Assembly: GCA_012512995.1 (NCBI GenBank)
Contig: JAAZDA010000378.1
Coordinates: forward strand, 1 to 13,864
Source of the DNA: Clostridiales bacterium
GTDB lineage: Bacteria; Bacillota; Clostridia; Lachnospirales; Lachnospiraceae
Direction of reading: 5' to 3'
DNA length: 13,864 nucleotides
This document shows positions 1 through 6,841 of this stretch, piece after piece. The notes beneath the pieces were generated by a model. It was not told the origin of the DNA. It was given only the letters and a program-made list of their open reading frames with translations, and did no database searches. Position 1 is the first letter of the stretch, and every line of letters begins with the position of its first letter. The translations under genes were made by a program, and so were the position numbers.

Positions 1-71
1 CGACCGCAATTCCTAAAATCAGTGAAAGAATTTACCCATTTTCGAAATTACAGATTGAGTTGTATCTGAAT

Positions 72-122
72 TGTAACACATGCTTACATATTTGTATCGT
101 CAAAGCGACGAAAACTGTACAG
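72..122. promoter_or_regulatory. Cluster of short inverted repeats upstream of the sugar transporter (possible operators)
   Basis: Three short dyads lie just upstream of the likely promoter. They are TGTAA/TTACA with a 7-base spacer (72-88), TCGTC/GACGA with a 5-base spacer (97-111), and the perfect 8-base palindrome CTGTACAG (115-122). Such dyads are the usual form of repressor or activator sites in sugar operons, but none matches a full AraR or CcpA consensus that I can recall. No regulator gene is in the window to pair them with. Chance occurrence in this AT-rich stretch is possible. The rest of positions 1-138 shows no gene. Confidence 0.25.
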
Positions 123-138
123 ATGCACCATTAACAGG

Positions 139-171
139 TTGTAAGAACGGATGAATTTTGTAGAATATAAT
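139..171 (+). promoter_or_regulatory. Candidate sigma-A promoter for the transporter operon
   Basis: TTGTAA (139-144) and TAGAAT (161-166) are separated by 16 bases. An overlapping perfect TATAAT lies at 166-171 but has only a poor -35 at the right distance. Either start point would fall near 173-180 and give a 5' leader of about 55-60 bases that carries the AGGAGG ribosome binding site at 222-227. The assignment rests on sequence match only. Confidence 0.45.
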
Positions 172-176
172 CAGAA

Positions 177-199
177 ATGAGAAAGGAACTGGTTCTCAT
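177..199 (+). promoter_or_regulatory. 5' leader inverted repeat ATGAGAA/TTCTCAT
   Basis: A perfect 7-base inverted repeat (177-183 with 193-199) with a 9-base centre lies at or just after the predicted transcript start of the binding-protein gene. It could form a hairpin at the 5' end of the mRNA (stabilising) or act as an operator overlapping the start site. The same arm sequences recur in the leader before transketolase (9358-9364 and 9379-9385). Confidence 0.35.
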
Positions 200-233
200 C
201 AGTTAAATATCAATATTACCCAGGAGGTAAGAC

Positions 234-1385
234 ATGAAAAAGAAATTAGTAGCAACTATCATGGCAGCAACAATGGGAGCAACACTCCTTGCAGGATGCG
301 GATCTTCATCAACAGCATCTACAACAGCAGCAACAAGTGCAGCGGCAGCAGCAACAGAAGCGGCAGCAACCACAGAAGCAGCTGCAACAACAGAAGCAGC
401 AACAGATGCATCATCTGACACAGCTGCAGCAGGCGGAGACCTCATCACAGTCGGTTTTGCTCAGGTCGGACATGAATCAGACTGGCGCACAGCTTCAACA
501 AACTCTGTTCAGTCAGCTCTTTCCAAAGAGAATGGTTTTGATCTTCAGTTCGTTGACTGCGATAACGACTCAGCAGCACAGCTCGAAGCAGTTCGTAACT
601 TCATCCAGCAGGGCGTTGATTACATCGTAATCGATCCTATCGTTTCAACAGGCTGGGATACAGTCCTCGGCGAAGCTCAGGATGCAGGAATTCCTGTAAT
701 CGTAATCGATCGTACAATCGATGATTCAGACAAGTACACAGCATGGGTAGGCTCTGAGTTCACAAACGAAGGTCTTGCATCAGGCGCATGGCTCAAGGCA
801 TATGCAGAAGCTAAGGGTATTGATGAGCTGAACATCCTCGAGATCACAGGAACCACAGGTTCTTCTGCTGAAATCGGACGTACAAAGGGCTTCCACCAGT
901 ATGTTGATGATAACGGCTGGAACCTCATTGATTCTCAGACAGGCGACTTCACACAGGATGGCGGCCAGTCAGTTATGGAATCATATTGCAAGTCATATGC
1001 AGGTCAGTTCAACGTAGTAATCTGCCAGAATGATAACGAAGCTTTCGGTGCTGAACAGGCTATGGAAGCAGCAGGCGTTTCATTCGGTGTTGATAAAGAT
1101 GTCATCCTTATTTCCTTCGATGCATGCTCAGCAGGTCTTACAGATGTTCTTGCAGGCAAGATCAATGCAGACTTCCAGTGCAATCCTCTTCAGGGCCCTG
1201 ACTGCGCAGACATCATCAAGAAGCTTGAAGCAGGCGAGACTGTAGACCAGAAGAAGTACATGGCTGAGCCTTGGTATGTAAATGAGGACATCATTCCTTC
1301 AATCTCTTATATGAACAATGCAGGCGAAGATGTAACTGAGGATCTCGTAGTTGTAACTCAGGATATCGTAGACGCTGACTATTGA
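234..1385 (+). CDS. Sugar ABC transporter substrate-binding lipoprotein, YtfQ-like
   Basis: This is the extracytoplasmic receptor that binds a sugar and delivers it to the permeases encoded downstream. The 383-residue protein starts with a lipoprotein signal peptide (KKK, hydrophobic stretch, lipobox LLAGC with Cys22 as the lipidated residue). A low-complexity Ala/Thr/Ser/Glu linker follows to about residue 68, then a periplasmic-binding-protein fold of the ribose/galactofuranose type. The stretches VGFAQVGHESDWR, QGVDYIVIDPIVSTGWD and GIPVIVIDRTID match the E. coli galactofuranose-binding protein YtfQ well from memory. The ATG has AGGAGG six bases upstream. The actual ligand cannot be read from sequence; the pentose genes nearby favour a pentose such as L-arabinose in furanose form, and galactofuranose is the alternative. 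A terminator follows the gene, which usually gives the receptor more transcript than the rest of the transporter. Confidence 0.93.
   Translation: MKKKLVATIMAATMGATLLAGCGSSSTASTTAATSAAAAATEAAATTEAAATTEAATDASSDTAAAGGDLITVGFAQVGHESDWRTASTNSVQSALSKENGFDLQFVDCDNDSAAQLEAVRNFIQQGVDYIVIDPIVSTGWDTVLGEAQDAGIPVIVIDRTIDDSDKYTAWVGSEFTNEGLASGAWLKAYAEAKGIDELNILEITGTTGSSAEIGRTKGFHQYVDDNGWNLIDSQTGDFTQDGGQSVMESYCKSYAGQFNVVICQNDNEAFGAEQAMEAAGVSFGVDKDVILISFDACSAGLTDVLAGKINADFQCNPLQGPDCADIIKKLEAGETVDQKKYMAEPWYVNEDIIPSISYMNNAGEDVTEDLVVVTQDIVDADY
354..407 (+). repeat. 18-base tandem repeat coding the lipoprotein linker
   Basis: Three head-to-tail units of about 18 bases begin at 354, 372 and 390. Each starts with ACAGAAGC and encodes Thr-Glu-Ala-Ala-Ala-Thr; the third unit is shortened. 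The repeat lies in the flexible spacer between the lipidated cysteine and the sugar-binding domain. In-frame unit gain or loss would change only the tether length. Confidence 0.7.
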
Positions 1386-1407
1386 TCAGGTTTTAGAGAC
1401 CACTTCA

Positions 1408-1437
1408 GGGGTGCCCCGAAAGGAGCACCCCGTTTTT
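1408..1437 (+). terminator. Intrinsic (partial) terminator between binding protein and ATPase genes
   Basis: A GC-rich hairpin has arms at 1408-1417 and 1422-1431, with one internal mismatch and a GAAA tetraloop. It is followed by G and five T residues (1433-1437). It lies 22 bases after the stop codon of the binding-protein gene and ends 23 bases before the ATPase start, with no obvious new promoter between. A leaky terminator or 3'-end stabiliser is therefore likely, favouring expression of the receptor over the membrane components. Confidence 0.85.
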
Positions 1438-1460
1438 ACAGAAAAACGAGGTATGCTGAC

Positions 1461-2972
1461 ATGGAAAATGACGAATTGATCACAATGCGGGACATCACGA
1501 AGACTTTTCCGGGTGTTATCGCTCTGGATCATGCACAGCTGACACTGCGCAAAGGCGAGATCCATGCACTTATGGGCGAGAACGGTGCTGGAAAATCGAC
1601 AATAATAAAGTGCCTGACCGGCGTGTATGACCGTGATTCAGGAGAAGTACATATGGAAGGCGTGGAAGGAAACATAAACTGCCATTCCACAGAGGATGCA
1701 CAGAAGATCGGTATTGCCACTGTGTATCAGGAAGTTAACCTGTGCCCCAACCTTACGGTGGCGGAGAACCTGTTTATCGGCCGTGAGCCCAGGACAAAAG
1801 CTGGTTTTATCGACTGGAAACAGATGAACAGGAATGCTAAGAAGGTCATGGATGGACTGGAAATTTCCATCGATGTGACGCAAACACTTGAAAATTATTC
1901 GATCGCTATTCAGCAGATGGTAGCTATCGCAAGAGCGGTCGACAGAGACTGCCGCGCACTGATTCTTGATGAGCCCACATCTTCACTGGACGACAAGGAA
2001 GTCGAAAAGCTGTTCAGAGTCATGAGACAGCTCAGAGATAAGGGCGTAGGTATCATATTTGTAACACACTTCCTCGAGCAGGTGTATGAGGTCTGTGACC
2101 GCATAACCGTCATGAGGAACGGCGCTTTCGTCGGGGAATACACAGTAGCTGAACTGCCAAGAGTTAAGCTGGTCGCAGCTATGCTCGGCAAAGACTTCGA
2201 TGACCTCGCAGCAATAAAGAACGAGACTATGGCATCAGCGGACGGCGAAGTCCTGCTCGTATGCGATGGGATGAGTCATAAGGGAACGATAAAACCGTTT
2301 AACTTCAAGATCCGCAAGGGTGAGGTCGTAGGTATTACAGGACTCCTGGGGAGCGGCCGCAGTGAGATGGTACGCTGCATATACGGTGCAGATAAATCCC
2401 AGTCCGGCAAAGAGACAATGAAAGGTGAGGAGCTGAAGATCAAGGCGCCCATAGATTCAATAAGAAAAGGCATGGGATATCTGCCTGATGACCGCAAGGC
2501 TGATGGCTGTATAGGAGATCTTTCCGTGAGAGAGAATATCATTCTCGCACTCCAGGCCAGACAGGGAATGTTCCACACGATTCCGCGCGCAAAACAAAAT
2601 GAGATCGCGGATGAATTCATCAGGGAACTCAGTATAAAGACTCCTTCACGTGAGACAGCCTTAAAGCAGCTCTCGGGCGGCAACCAACAGAAGGTAATCA
2701 TTGCCCGCTGGCTCGCGACTCACCCTGATCTCCTTATACTTGACGAACCCACAAGAGGTATCGATATCGGAACAAAGACCGAGATCCAGAAGATGATCCT
2801 GAAGCTCGCCGGGGAAGGTATGAGCGTCATATTCATTTCGTCAGAAATCGAAGAGATGCTCCGCACCTGTTCGCGTATGTGCGTAATGCGCGATGGTGAA
2901 AAGGTCGGAGAGATCGATCATGAACTGACGCAGGAGAATGTAATGAAGGCTATCGCGGGAGGTGACAACTGA
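1461..2972 (+). CDS. Sugar ABC transporter ATP-binding protein, YtfR-like (two ABC domains)
   Basis: This is the cytoplasmic ATPase that powers sugar import. At 503 residues it has the usual double-cassette length. The N-terminal cassette has Walker A GENGAGKST (39-47), a degenerate signature around YSIAIQQMVAIARA and Walker B LILDEPTSSLD. The C-terminal cassette has a degenerate Walker A (GLLGSGRSE), a canonical LSGGNQQK signature and LLILDEPTRGID. An intact catalytic site in one half and a weakened one in the other is normal for carbohydrate uptake (CUT2) ATPases such as RbsA, MglA, AraG and YtfR. The ATG has an ACGAGGT-like ribosome binding site about nine bases upstream. The stop codon overlaps the next gene's start (TGATG), indicating translational coupling to the first permease. 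Confidence 0.95.
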   Translation: MENDELITMRDITKTFPGVIALDHAQLTLRKGEIHALMGENGAGKSTIIKCLTGVYDRDSGEVHMEGVEGNINCHSTEDAQKIGIATVYQEVNLCPNLTVAENLFIGREPRTKAGFIDWKQMNRNAKKVMDGLEISIDVTQTLENYSIAIQQMVAIARAVDRDCRALILDEPTSSLDDKEVEKLFRVMRQLRDKGVGIIFVTHFLEQVYEVCDRITVMRNGAFVGEYTVAELPRVKLVAAMLGKDFDDLAAIKNETMASADGEVLLVCDGMSHKGTIKPFNFKIRKGEVVGITGLLGSGRSEMVRCIYGADKSQSGKETMKGEELKIKAPIDSIRKGMGYLPDDRKADGCIGDLSVRENIILALQARQGMFHTIPRAKQNEIADEFIRELSIKTPSRETALKQLSGGNQQKVIIARWLATHPDLLILDEPTRGIDIGTKTEIQKMILKLAGEGMSVIFISSEIEEMLRTCSRMCVMRDGEKVGEIDHELTQENVMKAIAGGDN

Positions 2973-4021
2973 TGAAAAATCTTAAGAAAGTAACAAAGCA
3001 GCAGCTGTTCCTGCCGATCTTCTGCCTGTTCCTTGTTTTGCTGGTAAATCTTTTCAAAGATCCGAGCTTCTTCGGAATTTCCATCAATAACGGAGTCCTT
3101 TATGGCCGTATTATTGATGTCCTCAACAGAGGCAGTGAAATAGCAATACTGGCAGTAGGACAGACACTTGTAGTAGCAGTTTCAGCAGGAACCGATATAT
3201 CAGTCGGTTCAGTAATGAGCCTTGCGGCCTGCGGTACATGCATGGTCCTCGCAGGTTTTGGCGTCAACACAACGAGCACGATCCAGGTGCCGCTTATCAT
3301 CGGTATACTGTTCGGCGTTGCGCTCGGCGGACTCTGCGGAGCATTCAACGGCGCACTCGTGGCAAAACTGAAGATACAGCCGATGGTAGCAACACTTATC
3401 CTTTACACTGCAGCACGTGCCATAGGACTTTTGTTCTGCAACAACCAGATAACATATATCCGTTATGAACCCTATAAATATCTCGGAAATTTCCTCCCGG
3501 GCTGCCCCATTCCCACACCGATATTTGTAACGATCGCAGTAATAATCGTGGTAATGCTGTTCCTTAAGAAGACGGCGCTCGGCACATACATTCAGTCAGT
3601 AGGTATCAACAGCAGAGCAGCCAAGATCGCCGGCCTCAATTCAGACATGATCTGCTTCATGTGCTATCTTATCTGCGGTATATGCGCAGGCATGGCAGGA
3701 ATGGTCGCATCATCCAGGATCTACTGTGCTGATTCAAATAACATAGGACTCAACTATGAACTTGATGCCATCCTGGCAGTAGCACTCGGCGGCAACAGCC
3801 TCGGCGGAGGCAGATTCAACATGACAGGATCCATAATCGGCGCATACACGATACAGGCTATCACGACAACACTTCTTGCAATGGGTGTTTCAACAGACCA
3901 GGCGCCTGTTGTCAAAGCAATCATCGTCATACTGATAGTCGTTGTCCAGTCACCTGTATTTAAGAGCTGGCTTGGAAAGAGACAGGCAAAACGTCTCGCA
4001 CTCAGTAAGGAGGCGGCCTGA
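2972..4021 (+). CDS. Sugar ABC transporter permease, YtfT-like
   Basis: First of two CUT2-family (BPD_transp_2) permeases forming the membrane channel. The 349-residue protein is strongly hydrophobic with about nine or ten predicted membrane segments. It carries the family blocks GTDISVGSVMSLAACG (near residues 73-90) and LDAILAVALGGNSLGGG (near 263-280). A short basic C-terminal tail (KRQAKRL) is consistent with a cytoplasmic end. The ATG overlaps the ATPase stop by one base and has GGGAGGTG upstream inside the ATPase gene. The next permease begins two bases after the stop, so the two are almost certainly cotranslated and assemble as a heterodimer. Confidence 0.94.
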   Translation: MKNLKKVTKQQLFLPIFCLFLVLLVNLFKDPSFFGISINNGVLYGRIIDVLNRGSEIAILAVGQTLVVAVSAGTDISVGSVMSLAACGTCMVLAGFGVNTTSTIQVPLIIGILFGVALGGLCGAFNGALVAKLKIQPMVATLILYTAARAIGLLFCNNQITYIRYEPYKYLGNFLPGCPIPTPIFVTIAVIIVVMLFLKKTALGTYIQSVGINSRAAKIAGLNSDMICFMCYLICGICAGMAGMVASSRIYCADSNNIGLNYELDAILAVALGGNSLGGGRFNMTGSIIGAYTIQAITTTLLAMGVSTDQAPVVKAIIVILIVVVQSPVFKSWLGKRQAKRLALSKEAA

Positions 4022-4023
4022 TC

Positions 4024-5052
4024 ATGAAAACTAAAAAGAAGATAAACAGTAATAATCTGCTGATAATGATCACAATCATCATGTTCATCGTGATGTACGC
4101 AATAGGATGTTTTGTCTATGCAGGCAAGGGATTCGCGCATGTTCAGACCTTCCTTAATCTGTTCATCACAAATGCAGGACTTATCTGCGTGGCCTGCGGC
4201 ATGACATGTGTAATGCTTACAGGTGGTATCGATATTTCTGTAGGCTCTCTCATTGCAATGGATTGCATGATACTTGCACATGGTATGGGTGTACAGGGCT
4301 GGCCTTGCATACCGACCATAATTCTTATCCTTGTGATAGGTGTTATTTTCGGCCTGGTACAGGGATTCCTCATAGGCTACCTGAATATTCAGCCTTTCAT
4401 CACAACTATGGCAGGCATGTTCTTTGCAAGAGGCATGACGGCAGTCATCTGTACCGATCAGCTTTCAATCACACAGGAACAGAATGCACTGTTCTACAGC
4501 TGGGCGAATGCGAAGATTTATCTTCCGGCATTCCTGGGATACACGAATAATAAGGGCAAAGTGATGACGCCGTACGTCAGACCTACCGTCATAATCGCAT
4601 TGCTTGTTGTAGTAGTGATCTTCATAGTTCTCAAATACACAAAGTTCGGCCGCTCGATATACGCGGTAGGCGGCAATGAAACAAGCGCTACAATGATGGG
4701 TCTTAATGTAAAGAGGACAAAGCTGTTTGCGTATATACTTTCATCATTCCTGTGCTCGATCGGCGGCATCTGCTACTGCCTGAATACAATGTCAGGTTCC
4801 GTGCAGCAGGCCAAAGGTTTTGAAATGGATGCCATCGCTTCGTCAGTCATAGGCGGTACGCGTCTTACAGGGGGTGTCGTAAATGTAATAGGGTCGCGTT
4901 TCGGTGTCATGATAAACGGCACGATAAACACCTTGGTAACAACAAACGGCAAGCTCCTTTCGAGCTGGGCCAACATCGCAACGGCTGCGCTCCTTTGCTT
5001 CTTCATAATTCTCCAGAGCGTGTTCGCATATTTCAAGAACCGCAACAACTGA
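4024..5052 (+). CDS. Sugar ABC transporter permease, YjfF-like
   Basis: Second CUT2-family permease, 342 residues, with a Lys-rich cytoplasmic N-terminus followed by alternating membrane segments. Diagnostic blocks are TGGIDISVGSLIAMD (near 66-80), KFGRSIYAVGGNETSA (near 208-223) and MDAIASSVIGGTRLTGGV (near 266-283). The arrangement binding protein, double ATPase, permease, permease matches E. coli ytfQRT-yjfF, in which the two permeases are distinct proteins. The ribosome binding site GGAGG lies at the end of the preceding gene. This is the last transporter gene; a large hairpin follows its stop. Confidence 0.94.
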   Translation: MKTKKKINSNNLLIMITIIMFIVMYAIGCFVYAGKGFAHVQTFLNLFITNAGLICVACGMTCVMLTGGIDISVGSLIAMDCMILAHGMGVQGWPCIPTIILILVIGVIFGLVQGFLIGYLNIQPFITTMAGMFFARGMTAVICTDQLSITQEQNALFYSWANAKIYLPAFLGYTNNKGKVMTPYVRPTVIIALLVVVVIFIVLKYTKFGRSIYAVGGNETSATMMGLNVKRTKLFAYILSSFLCSIGGICYCLNTMSGSVQQAKGFEMDAIASSVIGGTRLTGGVVNVIGSRFGVMINGTINTLVTTNGKLLSSWANIATAALLCFFIILQSVFAYFKNRNN

Positions 5053-5072
5053 CGTGTCAGCTGTCGGCATAC

Positions 5073-5125
5073 TTCAGGCGGGAAATCACAGTCCGTTCGT
5101 CCGGGCTTCAGACTTCCCGCCTGAA
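5073..5125 (+). terminator. Large two-tier hairpin after the transporter operon
   Basis: A perfect 12-base inverted repeat, TTCAGGCGGGAA (5073-5084) with TTCCCGCCTGAA (5114-5125), encloses a second hairpin, AGTCCG (5090-5095) with CGGGCT (5102-5107; one G-U pair). There is no clean T-tract after it, so it may be a weak terminator, a 3'-end processing or stability element, or a structured RNA between the transporter genes and the phosphoesterase gene. Confidence 0.6.
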
Positions 5126-5236
5126 CCTCGTTATTCAAATGATTTCCGCTTTTCGTAAAAGGCCTTGAAGAGGAAGGGCGGGTGTGTGAAAATAGAGTCA
5201 TGTATGCGGTCTGATAACAGCATGCATGAGGCGGAT

Positions 5237-6316
5237 ATGGCTAATTATGTAATAAGTGACATTCACGGAGCTCTTGACGAATTCCGGAAACTTCTCGACA
5301 AAATTGATTTTCGCTTTGACGGAACTGACTCTCTTTATCTTCTCGGGGATTATTGTGACTGGGGCAGGGATTCTCTTGCGACTCTTCAGTATGTAAAGGA
5401 GCTTGATGACGAATATCCCTTTGTGCACTGCCTCATCGGAAATCATGAGTGGATGTTCCTCGGCACGATAAGAGCCGAGCAAAAAGGCAGCAGAGGGCTC
5501 GATGAGAACGAGCAGAACTGGTTCTTTGCGAACAGGGGACTCGGTACCTGGACGGAATATGAGAAACTTGCGCCGGATGAGAGAAATGAGATCGCGGAGT
5601 GGATCGGAAATCTTCAGTACAGCGCTGAGACGGTAGTCAACGGCAAGCGTTACCTGATGTCCCATGCTTTCCCTTATTTCAGCGACATGACTTATAATGC
5701 GGTGGACGAAGCCAGGCACAAGACAGATGCTGTCTGGAGAAGGCTGATGATACGCGAGAATCCGTTCGGATTCTACGAAGGCCCTAAACATTATGATGTC
5801 TTTATCTGCGGACACACCATATCGGAATATTATTTCTACAAACTGCAGTACGAAAGATCATGGCCGGAAAGAAAGCCTGATCAACATGTTTTCAACAGGA
5901 TATTTCACGCGGAAAGATTTATTGATATAGACTGCGGGGCCAAATGTTTTGACTGTACAGAGGACCCGGACGCAGGTCTCAGGCATGGTGCAGAGAGAGC
6001 ACAGCTCTCCTGCATAAGGCTCGAGGATGGCTGGGAGTGCTACGTTCACCCCGTGCATCACAGGCTGAGCGATGTGGAGATACCTGAGCTTGACATGCCG
6101 GATGTTACACTGCCTGAATTTGGCGTGCAGGGCATGAAACTGCCCGGAATCGATATTTCCGGAATGAAGGTCCCTGACGTGGCAAAACAAGTGTCAAAGA
6201 TAAGTTCGGTCAGGCTGCCGCAGTTAAGATTTCCGTCTATAGAACTTCCGGGTTTCAGAAAGAACAACAGTGTCGGAGGTGATGGAAAGGTTCCTGATGT
6301 GGGTGGCGTACAGTGA
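5237..6316 (+). CDS. PPP-type metallophosphoesterase with proline-rich repeat tail
   Basis: Calcineurin-like phosphoesterase of the bacterial PPP/ApaH-like group. From this start the protein is 359 residues. Metal-site motifs are in order: DIHG (Asp8, His10), GDYCDWG (Asp38, Asp41), GNHE (69-71), a central histidine in MSHAF (His143) and CGHT (His193), then the IDIDCGAK block and a closing strand LEDGWECYV. Motif II reads DWG instead of the usual DRG. Residues 278-359 form an unusual tail with about nine x-hydrophobic-Pro-x-hydrophobic units (for example EIPEL, DMPDV, TLPEF). I chose ATG 5237 because homologs begin close to the DIHG strand and AGGCGG lies just upstream. GTG 5186, with AGGAAGG eight bases before it, and ATGs at 5201 and 5222 are real alternatives. 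The substrate (phosphoprotein or dinucleotide polyphosphate) is unknown. It overlaps the next gene. Confidence 0.85.
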   Translation: MANYVISDIHGALDEFRKLLDKIDFRFDGTDSLYLLGDYCDWGRDSLATLQYVKELDDEYPFVHCLIGNHEWMFLGTIRAEQKGSRGLDENEQNWFFANRGLGTWTEYEKLAPDERNEIAEWIGNLQYSAETVVNGKRYLMSHAFPYFSDMTYNAVDEARHKTDAVWRRLMIRENPFGFYEGPKHYDVFICGHTISEYYFYKLQYERSWPERKPDQHVFNRIFHAERFIDIDCGAKCFDCTEDPDAGLRHGAERAQLSCIRLEDGWECYVHPVHHRLSDVEIPELDMPDVTLPEFGVQGMKLPGIDISGMKVPDVAKQVSKISSVRLPQLRFPSIELPGFRKNNSVGGDGKVPDVGGVQ

Positions 6317-6774
6317 ATGAAGAGGCAATAATTATTCTGTGTCTTGTCATTGCTGCGAGTACAATTGCCGTTTTTATATGCGCAGGCGTGGTGCGCCGCA
6401 GAAGGCGGAATGAAAATGCCCCGATGGATGATCTGGAGGGACATGAATTCGAGTATTACTGCGCAGAACTCTTAAGGAACAATGGTTTTGGCTACGTGCA
6501 GGTGACTAAGGGCAGCGGTGATTTCGGAGCGGACATACTCGCAAGGAAAGAAGACGTTACATACGCCGTGCAGTGCAAGTGCTATTCGGGCTCATGCGGA
6601 GTGGCAGCAGTACAGGAAGCTGCGGCCGGGCGCGAGTTTTATGGCAGAATGGTCGGAGTTGTGATGACCAACAGGTATTTTACCAGCGGAGCAGAAACGG
6701 CGGCCGAAAAACTCAGGGTAATCCTCTGGGACCGCGATAAACTGCAGATGCTAGAGGGCAGGCAGGACGGTTGA
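6313..6774 (+). CDS. Membrane-anchored Mrr-like restriction endonuclease domain protein
   Basis: A 153-residue protein with one N-terminal membrane segment (about residues 5-27), a basic RRRRR stop-transfer patch and a compact Mrr_cat-type PD-(D/E)xK nuclease domain. The likely active site is Glu45 (GHEFE), Asp74 in GDFGADIL and Gln87-x-Lys89 in VQCKCY. The later VVMTNRYFTSGA block is also typical of this family. The start is GTG at 6313, whose bases overlap the TGA stop of the phosphoesterase gene (GTGA), implying translational coupling; no strong separate ribosome binding site is seen. Standalone membrane-linked Mrr-like proteins are widespread in Firmicutes and poorly characterised. Activity on DNA is inferred from the intact motif, and a role in restriction or DNA processing is not shown. 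Confidence 0.82.
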   Translation: MNEEAIIILCLVIAASTIAVFICAGVVRRRRRNENAPMDDLEGHEFEYYCAELLRNNGFGYVQVTKGSGDFGADILARKEDVTYAVQCKCYSGSCGVAAVQEAAAGREFYGRMVGVVMTNRYFTSGAETAAEKLRVILWDRDKLQMLEGRQDG

Positions 6775-6841
6775 AAAGTGCTGCATCACCACGGAAACTG
6801 TGTAGAGACATACATAAATATATAATACAGGAGGTCATGAA

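Noticed and set aside
289..630. Glutamine-rich + frame inside the binding-protein gene
   Set aside because: It is the +1 reading of the Ala/Thr/Glu linker repeat; the lipoprotein frame is clearly real.
3754..4281. Antisense frame of 175 codons spanning the two permease genes
   Set aside because: Cys/His-rich, composition-driven translation opposite hydrophobic permease codons, with no ribosome binding site or domain.
5198..5815. Long antisense open frame (205 codons) opposite the phosphoesterase gene
   Set aside because: It lies wholly against a well-supported gene with intact motifs, has no recognisable domain and is explained by the codon pattern of the + strand gene.
6821..6826. TATAAT just before the sugar kinase gene as a promoter
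   Set aside because: It has no usable -35 at 16-18 bases, and the start would fall near 6833, inside the ribosome binding site.
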